Shown here: in pieces, positions 18,628 to 26,348 of the stretch
Layout of the letters: the number at the start of each line of letters is the position of its first letter
Position numbering within the stretch: the first letter of the stretch is position 1
Assembly: GCA_910584865.1 (NCBI GenBank)
Contig: CAJUCE010000006.1
Coordinates: 93,181-157,180 of the forward strand
Origin: an uncultured Acetatifactor sp.
Lineage (GTDB): Bacteria; Bacillota; Clostridia; Lachnospirales; Lachnospiraceae
Reading direction: 5' to 3'
DNA: 64,000 nucleotides
Made by a program: the position numbers and the translations under genes
Notes under the pieces: model-generated
Told to the model about the DNA's origin: nothing
What the model saw: the letters and a program-made list of their open reading frames with translations, nothing else
The model's database searches: none

Positions 18628-18752
18628 TCAGTACACATTGAGAATACGACCCTGGTCCAGCTGTCTTGCCCCTGCCCCTTTGACGATCAGAGGAAGCTTA
18701 TCCGGACTTTTTTCCATAGCACAAGATCAGAATCTATCTTTCTTTTCAGTAG
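18628..18752 (-). pseudogene. N-terminal remnant of an AAA ATPase (DUF4143 family)
   Basis: An ATG at 18752 preceded by GGGAG begins MELLKRKIDSDLVLWKK. After a one-base loss in an A-run, the other frame continues SPDKLPLIVKGA and ARQ. This matches the start of the AAA-14/DUF4143 ATPases, which read KPLIVKGARQVGKT at Walker A. The lysine loop itself and everything after it are absent, so the fragment is dead. Confidence 0.6.
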
Positions 18753-18804
18753 TTCCATTTGTTCTCCCGTCAAAATATATTCTGTTCTCAGTCATTTTAT
18801 TGTG

Positions 18805-18920
18805 TCACAAAATTCCAAGCAATTCAACCACGATTTGTCACAAAATTCCAATCGCATTCTCTTATATTATCACACTTTTCCGAAATAATTTGACGCACTT
18901 TTCACAAAACTTCCAAATTG
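18805..18920. promoter_or_regulatory. promoter-like region with three direct repeats
   Basis: Three copies of a TGTCACAAAATTCCAA-like element start near 18815, 18837 and 18900 on the plus strand; the third is less exact. On the minus strand a GATAATAT -10-like box lies among them, upstream of the ATPase remnant. The repeats could be operator sites of the lost gene. Confidence 0.4.
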
Positions 18921-18926
18921 ACTTTG

Positions 18927-19067
18927 TTATACCGAAAAAAACATCCTCACAAAACCTGCAAGGATGCTTTTTCTTGATGGGAAGTTTTCTACCATGGGAA
19001 GCTTTTCTGCCATGGAAAGCTTTTCTACCATGGGAAGCCTTTCTGCCATAGGAAGTTTTTCTACCAT
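18927..19067 (-). CDS. possible small ORF of hexapeptide repeats
   Basis: A 46-codon frame starts at ATG 19067-19065, with AAGGAGAGG 6 bases upstream, just after the LysM gene stop. It encodes five near-identical hexapeptides of the type KLPMVE/RLPMAE, then NFPSRKSILAGFVRMFFSV. The good ribosome binding site and uninterrupted frame argue for translation. Against it, the frame overlaps the terminator hairpin at 18942-18966 and is built entirely on a dispersed 18-base repeat. There is no known family. Confidence 0.35.
   Translation of the reverse strand: MVEKLPMAERLPMVEKLSMAEKLPMVENFPSRKSILAGFVRMFFSV
18934..18967 (-). terminator. terminator downstream of the LysM gene
   Basis: On the minus strand GCATCCT (18967-18961) pairs with AGGATG (18947-18942) across a 13-base loop and is followed by seven T residues. 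The small repeat frame runs through this hairpin. Confidence 0.6.
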
Positions 19068-19078
19068 GGGAAGCCTCT
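18971..19078. repeat. 18-bp tandem repeat array after the LysM gene
   Basis: About five and a half units have the consensus TTCTACCATGGGAAGCTT, alternating with TTCTGCCATGGAAAGCTT. They match in length and core the units at 757-846 and 3372-3461. Each unit is nearly palindromic around CCATGG. Confidence 0.85.
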
Positions 19079-19090
19079 CCTTCCTTACTC

Positions 19091-19900
19091 TCATAAATTG
19101 GGTATATTGACCAGCTGGCCGGCGTGAATCATATCCGCGTCGCTGATCTGGGGATTGGCGGCCTTAAGCGCTTTCAGGCTGATCCCATGCCGCAGCGCGA
19201 TATGAGAAAGGGTATCTCCGGGAGCCACCGTGCAGCCTCCCATGATCATTGTCACATATGCATCCCCGCGGCTTAGCCCGAACATGGCATTTCCCTCTTT
19301 CGTAATGCGGAAAACACCTTCCTGACGCAGTGTCCCCTCATTTTCGTCATAGGAATACAGTACCGCATGTCTGCCTGAATTTTCCGCTCCCAACGCCATA
19401 TGCACATTGATACGGCAGGGATAAGCCTCCCTGTCTGTCATATAAAACTGTTCGGCAATCATGGCTCCCGAATATTCCCGGGCCTTCTCCTCCGGAAGTA
19501 CCTCCTCAAAACAAACTTCCACATGAACCGGCACATCCGTCCGCTTCACATCCCGGCCGCTTACGCTGAAGGCAATTTCGTCATTGGCATGCAGCGCCAG
19601 TGTGGCATTCTGTCCCGCCAGCTTTTCCAGAAGATCTACCGGTACCGTAAAGATATTCCCCACTGAAAAATTGACATTTTCCCCTTTTCCGTTCCGGATC
19701 GCCTCATCCAGCCGCTCCACCATCACATTCCAGTCCACGGTAGCCTCCTCAAAGGCTCCCTGGTTTAAAATTACCCGGCTGCCGGCCGCTTCCGCTGTAT
19801 TTTTCTGCGGCAGCAATGGGATCAATACAAAAATCAGCGGCAGCACCAACAGTCTGAATCTTGTCCTTTTCTTATAAGTTTTTTTCATTTTTTCCTCCAA
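19091..19900 (-). CDS. exported LysM-domain protein
   Basis: A 269-residue protein with a basic N-terminus and signal/anchor helix (about 13-38), a middle domain of unknown fold (about 40-215), and a C-terminal LysM domain (about 222-267: APGDTLSHIALRHGISLKALKAANP, written here as the family pattern, then HAGQLVNIPNL). LysM binds peptidoglycan, so the protein is probably retained in the wall. It lies downstream of two lipoprotein genes on the same strand and may share their transcript. The middle domain is not one I recognise. Confidence 0.75.
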   Translation of the reverse strand: MEEKMKKTYKKRTRFRLLVLPLIFVLIPLLPQKNTAEAAGSRVILNQGAFEEATVDWNVMVERLDEAIRNGKGENVNFSVGNIFTVPVDLLEKLAGQNATLALHANDEIAFSVSGRDVKRTDVPVHVEVCFEEVLPEEKAREYSGAMIAEQFYMTDREAYPCRINVHMALGAENSGRHAVLYSYDENEGTLRQEGVFRITKEGNAMFGLSRGDAYVTMIMGGCTVAPGDTLSHIALRHGISLKALKAANPQISDADMIHAGQLVNIPNL

Positions 19901-19982
19901 TTGTTTTTGTATTTGAGTCTATCTCTATTTCAGTATGCCCAATCGAAAGAAAAAAATCAGCTGTTTTCACAATATATGCTTC

Positions 19983-21130
19983 TTATAATTCATCCAGAAA
20001 CAGCTGCACCCTGGTCTGAATCTTCTGCACGGTGGCGTCCAGTGTGGCATCGCCGGCAAAGTACATCCCGGCCTCTTCAGAGACAATGACCCAGACAGGG
20101 TCTGATGATACGCCGTATTTATTCCGCAGGGCAGATTCCGCCATCTTCTCTACCCCGCTGATATATTCATCTACATCCGCCGCCTGCTTCTCCCCATCGG
20201 AATCCACATCATAAGTCTCCCCTCCGGCACATAGGCAAACATTCCTTCCCCGGTGCGCAGGAGCACACCCTCTTCATATCCGTCGTATACCGCAAGGGGC
20301 GTCATGGGGCAAACATATGCCTCCCCGGTTCCGCCCAATTCCTGGAATACCGGTTCCGTCCCGGTGACGCAATACCCATATACCCTGCCGTCTTTTCCGG
20401 CTGCAATCCCTTCCAGTGATTCCAATGCAGGCTCATATACCGTTTCCAGACTGCCATCCGCTCCGAAACAAATAGCGCGGCCGCCTTTCCCATAATTGTA
20501 TAGTATGACTTTGCCGTCCCGGGTTATCGTTCCCTGATCCAGCTGCTCTCCCACACCTTCCAGTTCTTCTGCATCCGGCTCTCTCCTCCACAGAAGATTT
20601 CCGTCCGGACCGTACTTTTCCAGTCTGTAACCAGTCGTCCCTTCCTCCCCATCGTATAATCGCCAGAAAATAAAACAGTTTCCTTCCTTGTCTGCCAGCA
20701 GGAGCGGCCTGTTCATCTCGAATAAATATTCTATGTCAGTCATGGCATACAACTTCTCCTCATAGCCATCGGTAATCCGTTTTCTGGTGATTCCATAATA
20801 GGGCTTTTGAAGCTCTCCGTTCTCGTCTATTTTCCCGATTTCTGTATGATCGGCTATATACAGCCATTCACTGTTTATCGCATGCACGGAAGTATATGGT
20901 GAGATCTGCATATCCGTTTCCATATAGTGAAAATCTGCGACTGCCGTTATTCCGCCATCGCCCTCCGGAGAGATTCCGATAGTATCCTGCCGTATGGCGG
21001 AAGCACTTTGTTCTTCCCCCATGCCGAATGCGGAGTCCGGGTTTTCCCGGGCTCCGCAGGAAGCGGCTAACAAAGACAGAAATAATATTGCTGCGCATAT
21101 TCTTCTCTTATATTTCGTACCTGTCCCCAC
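19983..21130 (-). pseudogene. solute-binding-type lipoprotein with internal deletion
   Basis: This is a shortened copy of the gene at 21161-23425. The lipoprotein leader (LAASCGA) and the propeller-like N-terminal domain are intact to about 20215 (MFAYVPEG). The next matching sequence is the extreme C-terminus (MYFAGDATLDATVQKIQTRV) in a different frame, ending at 19983. Around 370 codons, essentially the whole binding domain, are missing compared with the neighbour. The visible frame starts at GTG 21130, but the ATG with the best GGGAGG spacing, a few bases upstream, is out of frame. It may still yield a truncated lipoprotein of 319 residues. Confidence 0.75.
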
Positions 21131-21160
21131 TTTTCATTCTTCCTCCCACTGTGTTTATCC

Positions 21161-23425
21161 TCACAGTTCATCCAGAAACAGCTGCACCCTATTCTGAATC
21201 TTCTCTACAGTCGTTTCCAGATCAGCATCCCCCGCAAAGTACATCCCTGCCTCATCGATCAAAATCCACCACACAGAACTCATCCCCGGCCATTGATCAT
21301 ACACTGCAGAATCTACCCACTTACGTACAGCTTCGGCATCTTCTTTCGTAAATTCCTTTAAAATATAATCAGGATTCACATATGGATCCGTCAAATCCTC
21401 TTCAAAGCTGTCCTTTCGGACCGGAAAGGCCCAGTCGATTCCGTCCTGCATTTCCTTAGACAACAGGAACTCCAGAAAACGCCATGCCCCTTCCTTATTT
21501 TCCGACGCACTGTTAATTGCATAGATTTCTTCGGTCAGCAGTTCACACTCTGCGCCGTCCCAGCCCGGGTATCCTACACTCATCGCCGCCTCATCTACGA
21601 GCACAAAGTCCTGCGCTTCATAATAAGGCCAGGCCTCCAGCACCCAATCCCAGTTTTCCGAATATGCCGACAGCGGATCCCCACCGGAAGATGTATATGG
21701 ATAACTCTCCCACTGGCGGCACTCCTCCAGAATCCGCCTAAATTCCTCTGTGTCAAAATGACACTCCCGATTCTCAAAATCCACAAAGTACGCTCCCGGC
21801 GAAATTCCCATACAACAATAAAAAGCAATTGTCGGCGACTGCTCATTGAACATCCGTTTTCCTCTTGCGAATTCCAGAAACTGTAGCGGCGTCCAGTTCT
21901 CTGCGGCCTGTTCCAGCTCCTCTGTGCGAAATGCCTGCCACATTTTAATATAGAAATCCGGAATCACCAATACATTCTTTCCTGCAACCGTAGATGCCCG
22001 CATCACAGAGTCCAGGATATCCTCCCCGCTTACTGCATTGCTGCCGGCATAGTAATCTCCCAGCTCTTCAAATGCTCCCTTTGCCGCCAAATCAAGTACA
22101 TCCATCTGCCTTACGCCAACTAGGTCAGGACCTTTCCCCTGTAAAAGTTGCCTTTTCAGCTCCTCATCATAAAGCCCTTCATGGGGAATGATTTCCACCT
22201 TATATTCTTTGCTTTGCCTGTTGAAGCGCTGTACCAGATATTCCGTATGGTTCTCAAATTCCTCAAAATAATCTGACAATTCCATCGTGATAATCTGTTT
22301 TCCGGGATAGTCCTGACTGCTCTCAAAATGGATATTGGCCAATGTGAGAACCTGTTTCGTACGCTTTAAGGAACTCTTGCCACTGTCAAACTGTTCCCGG
22401 CACAAGAGCTGCACGGCTTCCCCGCTTCCGGAAAGCAGCTGGATATTGCTCCCATTTATCTGCACATATTCATCCTCCCAGCCCCAGAGCATTTCCGTCT
22501 CACCAGCTTCCGGAATATACCGCCACAGCCCCTCCCCGGAACACAGGTAGATTCCCTCTTCCCAGCCGCTATACACCTGCAGCGGCTTCATGGGACAGCT
22601 ATAGATCCCGTCTCCGCTGCCCAGCTGCGCAAAAACAGGGGTTTCACCGGTGACACAGTAAGCGTAGGCACGCCCTTCCTTTCCGGCGGCCACACCCTCC
22701 AACGTCTCCAACTCCGGCGTATACCTCTCTATATAACGCCCATCCTGCCCGAAAGCAAAGACGCTTTCACCAGGGCCTATGTGGTACAAAAAGATCCTGC
22801 CATCCCCAGACACAGTTCCCTGACCCAGCGTTTGCCCTATTCCTGCCAGCTCCTTGGGCGTATATTCCATACGCCAGATCAGCACTCCCTCTCCGTCTCG
22901 TTTCTCCAAAGAATACCCTGTCGGATCTGCCTTCTCTCCAAAATCATCCTCGGCATAAAAAGACCAGAAGGTATAGCAATTTCCATCTCCATCCAGAAAC
23001 AAAGACCGGAGAGTACTCAATGCCACAATTGTCTCACTGGCCCAAAGCAGACTGGGGTCTTCCTGTCCTGAAAGCGCTCTCCTGCATATCACCCAGTGCG
23101 TTCGGTCCCATGTCTCGCCCTCTCCCTCTTCTGTTATCATGTCAACATAGTATAGCCAATCACTTCCTATGGCCATCCGGTCCTCCCACCGCATGGGTTC
23201 GTCCAGTTCCAGGTAAGTGAAATCCGCCACTGCAACCGGATGACTTTCGGTCTCTGCAACACCTGTTTCCTCCGATGTATTTTCTCCTGAAGTATTGATC
23301 CTGCCTTCTTCCACGCCGGAAACGGGATCCGGAGTATTCCGAATCCCGCAGGAAGAAACTGCCAGGAGCATGAGCAATGTAAGCAGACCGCACTTTATTT
23401 TGTTGGTTAACGGCATAACTGACAT
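21161..23425 (-). CDS. lipoprotein with beta-propeller-like and extracellular solute-binding domains
   Basis: A 754-residue lipoprotein. The signal peptide ends at the lipobox AVSSC (Cys about 26). Residues about 60-340 form repeated strand-rich units resembling a propeller (LYYVDMI, FLYHIGPG, AYAYCVTGETPVF). Residues about 380-740 look like a family-1 extracellular solute-binding protein: FNRQSKEYKVEIIPHEG, ELKRQLLQGKGPDLVG, AINSASENKEGAWRFLEFLL. No permease or ATPase genes are nearby, so it is an orphan receptor-like protein on the outer face of the membrane. GGAGGA precedes the ATG. It lies 41 bases after a small Cys-rich exported protein and probably shares its promoter. Confidence 0.75.
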   Translation of the reverse strand: MSVMPLTNKIKCGLLTLLMLLAVSSCGIRNTPDPVSGVEEGRINTSGENTSEETGVAETESHPVAVADFTYLELDEPMRWEDRMAIGSDWLYYVDMITEEGEGETWDRTHWVICRRALSGQEDPSLLWASETIVALSTLRSLFLDGDGNCYTFWSFYAEDDFGEKADPTGYSLEKRDGEGVLIWRMEYTPKELAGIGQTLGQGTVSGDGRIFLYHIGPGESVFAFGQDGRYIERYTPELETLEGVAAGKEGRAYAYCVTGETPVFAQLGSGDGIYSCPMKPLQVYSGWEEGIYLCSGEGLWRYIPEAGETEMLWGWEDEYVQINGSNIQLLSGSGEAVQLLCREQFDSGKSSLKRTKQVLTLANIHFESSQDYPGKQIITMELSDYFEEFENHTEYLVQRFNRQSKEYKVEIIPHEGLYDEELKRQLLQGKGPDLVGVRQMDVLDLAAKGAFEELGDYYAGSNAVSGEDILDSVMRASTVAGKNVLVIPDFYIKMWQAFRTEELEQAAENWTPLQFLEFARGKRMFNEQSPTIAFYCCMGISPGAYFVDFENRECHFDTEEFRRILEECRQWESYPYTSSGGDPLSAYSENWDWVLEAWPYYEAQDFVLVDEAAMSVGYPGWDGAECELLTEEIYAINSASENKEGAWRFLEFLLSKEMQDGIDWAFPVRKDSFEEDLTDPYVNPDYILKEFTKEDAEAVRKWVDSAVYDQWPGMSSVWWILIDEAGMYFAGDADLETTVEKIQNRVQLFLDEL

Positions 23426-23466
23426 AGGTCTCCTCCTTTTTGTTCCTGTAATGATATTTTTAATTG

Positions 23467-23793
23467 CTAATCTGCTGCATACCTCGCTACAGAAACATGT
23501 CTTCTTTCTGTTGTAGGATGTGTAACTGCTCTAAAATAACACCCCTCTGGACAGGAATAAGTAATGGTCACATCATGAAAAGTCGTAATGAGTACACAAC
23601 CCGCCGAAGCATGTTCTGGTAATGGACACGTTTCACTTTCATCCCATGATTTTATTTCTGTAGTCTCAGTTATAGTCCCTCCGCATTTTCCACATACCGC
23701 CGCCGCCATCACCGGCATCACACTCTGCACCGCTATCACCAGACCCATAACAGCAGCAATCGCCAGATTCTTAAATTTTCGCGTACTTTTCAT
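23467..23793 (-). CDS. small exported Cys-rich protein
   Basis: A 108-residue protein with a clear signal peptide (about 1-31, ending VMPVMAA). The mature part has six cysteines arranged CGKCGG, CPLPEHASAGC and CPEGC, suggesting a disulfide-stabilised fold or a metal ribbon outside the cell. TGGAGG lies 8 bases before the ATG and a promoter is visible at 23855-23884. I do not recognise a named family. It is the first gene of a probable transcript leading into the lipoprotein gene. Confidence 0.7.
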   Translation of the reverse strand: MKSTRKFKNLAIAAVMGLVIAVQSVMPVMAAAVCGKCGGTITETTEIKSWDESETCPLPEHASAGCVLITTFHDVTITYSCPEGCYFRAVTHPTTERRHVSVARYAAD

Positions 23794-23854
23794 ACTAATA
23801 CCTCCATCTTCATTTGTATTTTTTGAAAACTTCCCACGAAAAGTTTGTATCTAT

Positions 23855-23884
23855 AGAATATCAGATACCTCCTTCTCTGGTCAA
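23855..23884 (-). promoter_or_regulatory. promoter of the Cys-rich protein gene
   Basis: On the minus strand TTGACC (23884-23879), an 18-base spacer and TATTCT (23860-23855). The -35 box touches the left edge of the palindrome at 23885. Confidence 0.65.
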
Positions 23885-23933
23885 GGGACAGAGTTGTTTA
23901 AAAATTGAGATGTTTTTACAACAACTCTGTCCC
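23885..23933. promoter_or_regulatory. 49-base palindrome between divergent promoters
   Basis: Perfect 14-base arms GGGACAGAGTTGTT and AACAACTCTGTCCC extend inward through TAAAAA/TTTTTA with one bulged base and an 8-base centre. It fills exactly the space between the -35 boxes of the leftward (23884) and rightward (23934) promoters. It is a likely shared operator. Confidence 0.7.
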
Positions 23934-23962
23934 TGTTCAAGCTGCTCTCATTATGGTACAAT
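23934..23962 (+). promoter_or_regulatory. promoter of the small exported peptide gene
   Basis: TGTTCA (23934-23939), a 17-base spacer and TACAAT (23957-23962), with TGG just upstream giving an extended -10. Transcription would begin near 23969, immediately before the leader hairpin. Confidence 0.6.
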
Positions 23963-23970
23963 TCTTACAT

Positions 23971-24041
23971 GAAGAGTCCTGTTCAGAACAGAAAAACGAA
24001 GCTTTCTACAAATGATAAAGCTGCTCTGAATAGGATTCTTC
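23971..24041 (+). promoter_or_regulatory. long hairpin in the leader of the peptide gene
   Basis: Arms 23971-23991 and 24021-24041 pair along all 21 positions in RNA, three of them as G-U. An inner GCTTT/AAAGC stem closes the loop. It begins at the predicted 5' end of the transcript and could protect the RNA or control translation. Confidence 0.6.
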
Positions 24042-24116
24042 ACAATATATATTCTAATATTCCAAGTCAGGCCCGGTATAGCTGCCTGATCCTGGACTAG
24101 AAACGGAGGTATGCAA

Positions 24117-24341
24117 ATGAAAAAACGCTTTGTTAAACACTTAATCCGATTTACTGCTGTCATGTCCCTGTGCGCTGCTGTTCTTACAGGCAATCCGTCC
24201 GGCGTTACGCCTGATCCGGAACCGGGAGACGGAGAGCCAAAGATCACCATTGAGAATCCTGGGGCAAATGATATTCCGGGAAATAGGCCGGGGATTGCTC
24301 CACATGACGACGATATACCCCAAAAACTTGTTGATGAATGA
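24117..24341 (+). CDS. small exported acidic peptide precursor
   Basis: A 74-residue product with a basic, hydrophobic signal peptide (KKRFVKHLIRFTAVMSLCAA) and a mature part of about 48 residues rich in Pro, Gly, Asp and Glu (GVTPDPEPGDGEPK, DIPGNRPGIAPHDDDIPQK). The ATG at 24117 has GGAGG 7 bases upstream; the ATG at 24111 is too close to it. It runs convergently into the regulator gene, with stop codons one base apart. The layout (exported short peptide beside a large HTH and helical-repeat protein) is that of peptide quorum-sensing pairs. Function is inferred from context only. Confidence 0.65.
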   Translation: MKKRFVKHLIRFTAVMSLCAAVLTGNPSGVTPDPEPGDGEPKITIENPGANDIPGNRPGIAPHDDDIPQKLVDE

Positions 24342-24342
24342 T

Positions 24343-26145
24343 CTATTTATCCCCGCAATCTTCTTGACATAATTTTTTTTGATAAAATGCCTCATGGCAT
24401 TTTTTCTTACCTAATCTGCAGAGTACAATGCACCTGGTAAGCTCGCTCTTGTAATCGTAAAAAGGTTCTTTCCGAAGGCTCTTCCGTTTCCGCGCTGCAT
24501 CATTCCAGCATCGACCGTATAAAGCACTTGGCAAAGGTGATAGTCTACGGAAACGGAGACTTTCGTCAATTATATTTTCAATATATTGATCAGACTTATC
24601 AAAATAACCCAAATTGCCCCATTCACTGCCTATATATCTCATAATAAATTCATACATATTATTGACAGTCCCTATCAAGCAGTTTTCCTCAAAAGGCTGA
24701 TATATCTCTTCAAATCGTTTCATACAAAGCATAAACTCTTCGCTGCCCTTATCCATTCCATGCATCATATTATTGATACACGACTGTTCCTCATGTGTCA
24801 GATACTTCTCCCCCTCTTTCAAAAAGGCCTCAAAAGGCAACGTCAGTTCCAGCGCACTTCGCAATGCGCTGCAGCAAGCTTGGGCATCAAGTTCGCCCTG
24901 CTCCTCCCGCAGAAGAATCTCGCTATGCAATAATGTCTGCTGGTTACATCGTATTTCCAGGGGCACCAGCTCTTTCAGCCTTGCATACAACCCTTGTGCC
25001 TTATCCATCCGCCGATCATTGATACACTTCCTCAATTCTGTCATCAATTCCCTCGCCTCCGGCTTCTCCGTGACCAGCTCCGTCCTCCATCTCTCCCGGG
25101 GAAGCCCCAGGCGGTCAAACAATCCTTCCACAATTGCATTCTGGGGTACTGTCTTCTTGTTTTCCAGGCGTTCAAGGGTTTTCACATCACAGAAGCCCTC
25201 ACACAGCGTCTGCCTGTCTATCCCCAGCATCCTGCGGCGGATTCGGACGATATCATTGATACAGACCACTCCTTTTTCCACATAGAGGTAGCAGTAGGAA
25301 AAGGTTTCCTTCCGGACACCGAATTCCTCATATACAGATTCCAAGGCCTCCTTCCATTCTGCATTTTCCCTCAATACGGACTTCAGAGCTTCCGCTTTTG
25401 TGTATTCCTCTCTTTGGACGAAATCCTCTATCATGCGTCCCAAAAGCTGTCCCCGCATATCCAGAAGCTCCCAGAGATAATACATCCTGGAATGATCCCG
25501 CAGACACTCTACCGCAAGATTACAGTATCTCAGCAACTGTTGAACCGTAATTTTGCGTTGGTTTCCTGCGGTATCCTGTCCCTGCATTACGATAGTATTC
25601 CCCTTCCCGCAGTGTCCGTCCTCAGTCTTTTCCAGCAGACGGCATCCCAGAAAGTATACCGCTTTGGGATAAATCTTTGCCCTTCCCACACCGTCCAGAC
25701 CAATGGTATCTATGTAATCAATCACCGCCAGATAGTCTTCCGGGCATCCCCCGTCCTCCCGGGCATGCGCACTCTCCAGGATCAGGTTCAGTTCCTTGAT
25801 AGAAAGGACGCATTTCTCAAGCTTTTTCTCCCTAAGCACGGGTATGGTCATACGTGCCGCCTCTTCCAGAAGGGGCAGGAGTTCCCTCCTGTCCGCTCCT
25901 TTACAGAGTCGGATCTGCGCCAGCATACTGAGATAAAACTGCCATTCCAGCCTGTCGCTGACGTTTCGCCTGGATGCTTTGATATAGGTCATCCGATACT
26001 GTTCCAACAGCTCTGCCGCCTGCTCCGGCTCCTCGCTCATGATATAATACAGGATCCGCTGCCTGGCTTCCCAGTGGGCATACTCTCTGTAATCCAGATA
26101 ATGCTCATAATCCTCCGCCCCCACACCCAATACTTCCTTATGCAC
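24343..26145 (-). CDS. large XRE/helical-repeat transcriptional regulator (RRNPP-like)
   Basis: A 600-residue, mostly alpha-helical protein. A helix-turn-helix lies in the middle (about 297-350: RIRRRMLGIDRQTLCEGF, then KTLERLENKKTVPQNAIVEG), with tetratricopeptide-like helices on both sides. I recall large Lachnospiraceae regulators with this arrangement. The N-terminus begins EVLGVGAEDYEHYLDYREY, which resembles the exit of a further HTH, so an N-terminal DNA-binding domain may have been lost. GTG 26145 directly follows an in-frame TGA and has no clear ribosome binding site; GTG near 26124 after AAGGA is an alternative. Such proteins usually bind a short peptide and switch promoters. The neighbouring exported peptide is the natural candidate. 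Confidence 0.7.
   Translation of the reverse strand: MHKEVLGVGAEDYEHYLDYREYAHWEARQRILYYIMSEEPEQAAELLEQYRMTYIKASRRNVSDRLEWQFYLSMLAQIRLCKGADRRELLPLLEEAARMTIPVLREKKLEKCVLSIKELNLILESAHAREDGGCPEDYLAVIDYIDTIGLDGVGRAKIYPKAVYFLGCRLLEKTEDGHCGKGNTIVMQGQDTAGNQRKITVQQLLRYCNLAVECLRDHSRMYYLWELLDMRGQLLGRMIEDFVQREEYTKAEALKSVLRENAEWKEALESVYEEFGVRKETFSYCYLYVEKGVVCINDIVRIRRRMLGIDRQTLCEGFCDVKTLERLENKKTVPQNAIVEGLFDRLGLPRERWRTELVTEKPEARELMTELRKCINDRRMDKAQGLYARLKELVPLEIRCNQQTLLHSEILLREEQGELDAQACCSALRSALELTLPFEAFLKEGEKYLTHEEQSCINNMMHGMDKGSEEFMLCMKRFEEIYQPFEENCLIGTVNNMYEFIMRYIGSEWGNLGYFDKSDQYIENIIDESLRFRRLSPLPSALYGRCWNDAARKRKSLRKEPFYDYKSELTRCIVLCRLGKKKCHEAFYQKKLCQEDCGDK
24384..24406 (+). terminator. terminator of the peptide gene, inside the regulator 3' end
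   Basis: AAAATGCC, a TCAT loop and GGCATTTTTTC form a compact stem with a T-run. It lies within the last codons of the convergent regulator gene, so the two transcripts overlap. Confidence 0.7.
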
Positions 26146-26197
26146 TCATGTTTCTTGAGCGGACTTTCGATTTATACCTATGGACCGGCTTATGTCC

Positions 26198-26226
26198 ATT
26201 ATATCGTAAATTTCCCATCAGTACAA
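26198..26226 (-). promoter_or_regulatory. promoter of the regulator gene
   Basis: TTGTAC (26226-26221), a 17-base spacer and perfect TATAAT (26203-26198) on the minus strand, about 50 bases before the likely start codon. Confidence 0.72.
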
Positions 26227-26348
26227 GAAATGCCGTCGCGCACTGCTTTATCACCACAAAAAACAGGAGCCATGCCCGACAGTTTTGTCCCTTGTCCAGG
26301 CATAACTCCATTTAACCCTGCATTCCCAATATTGATAAGAATTGCCGG

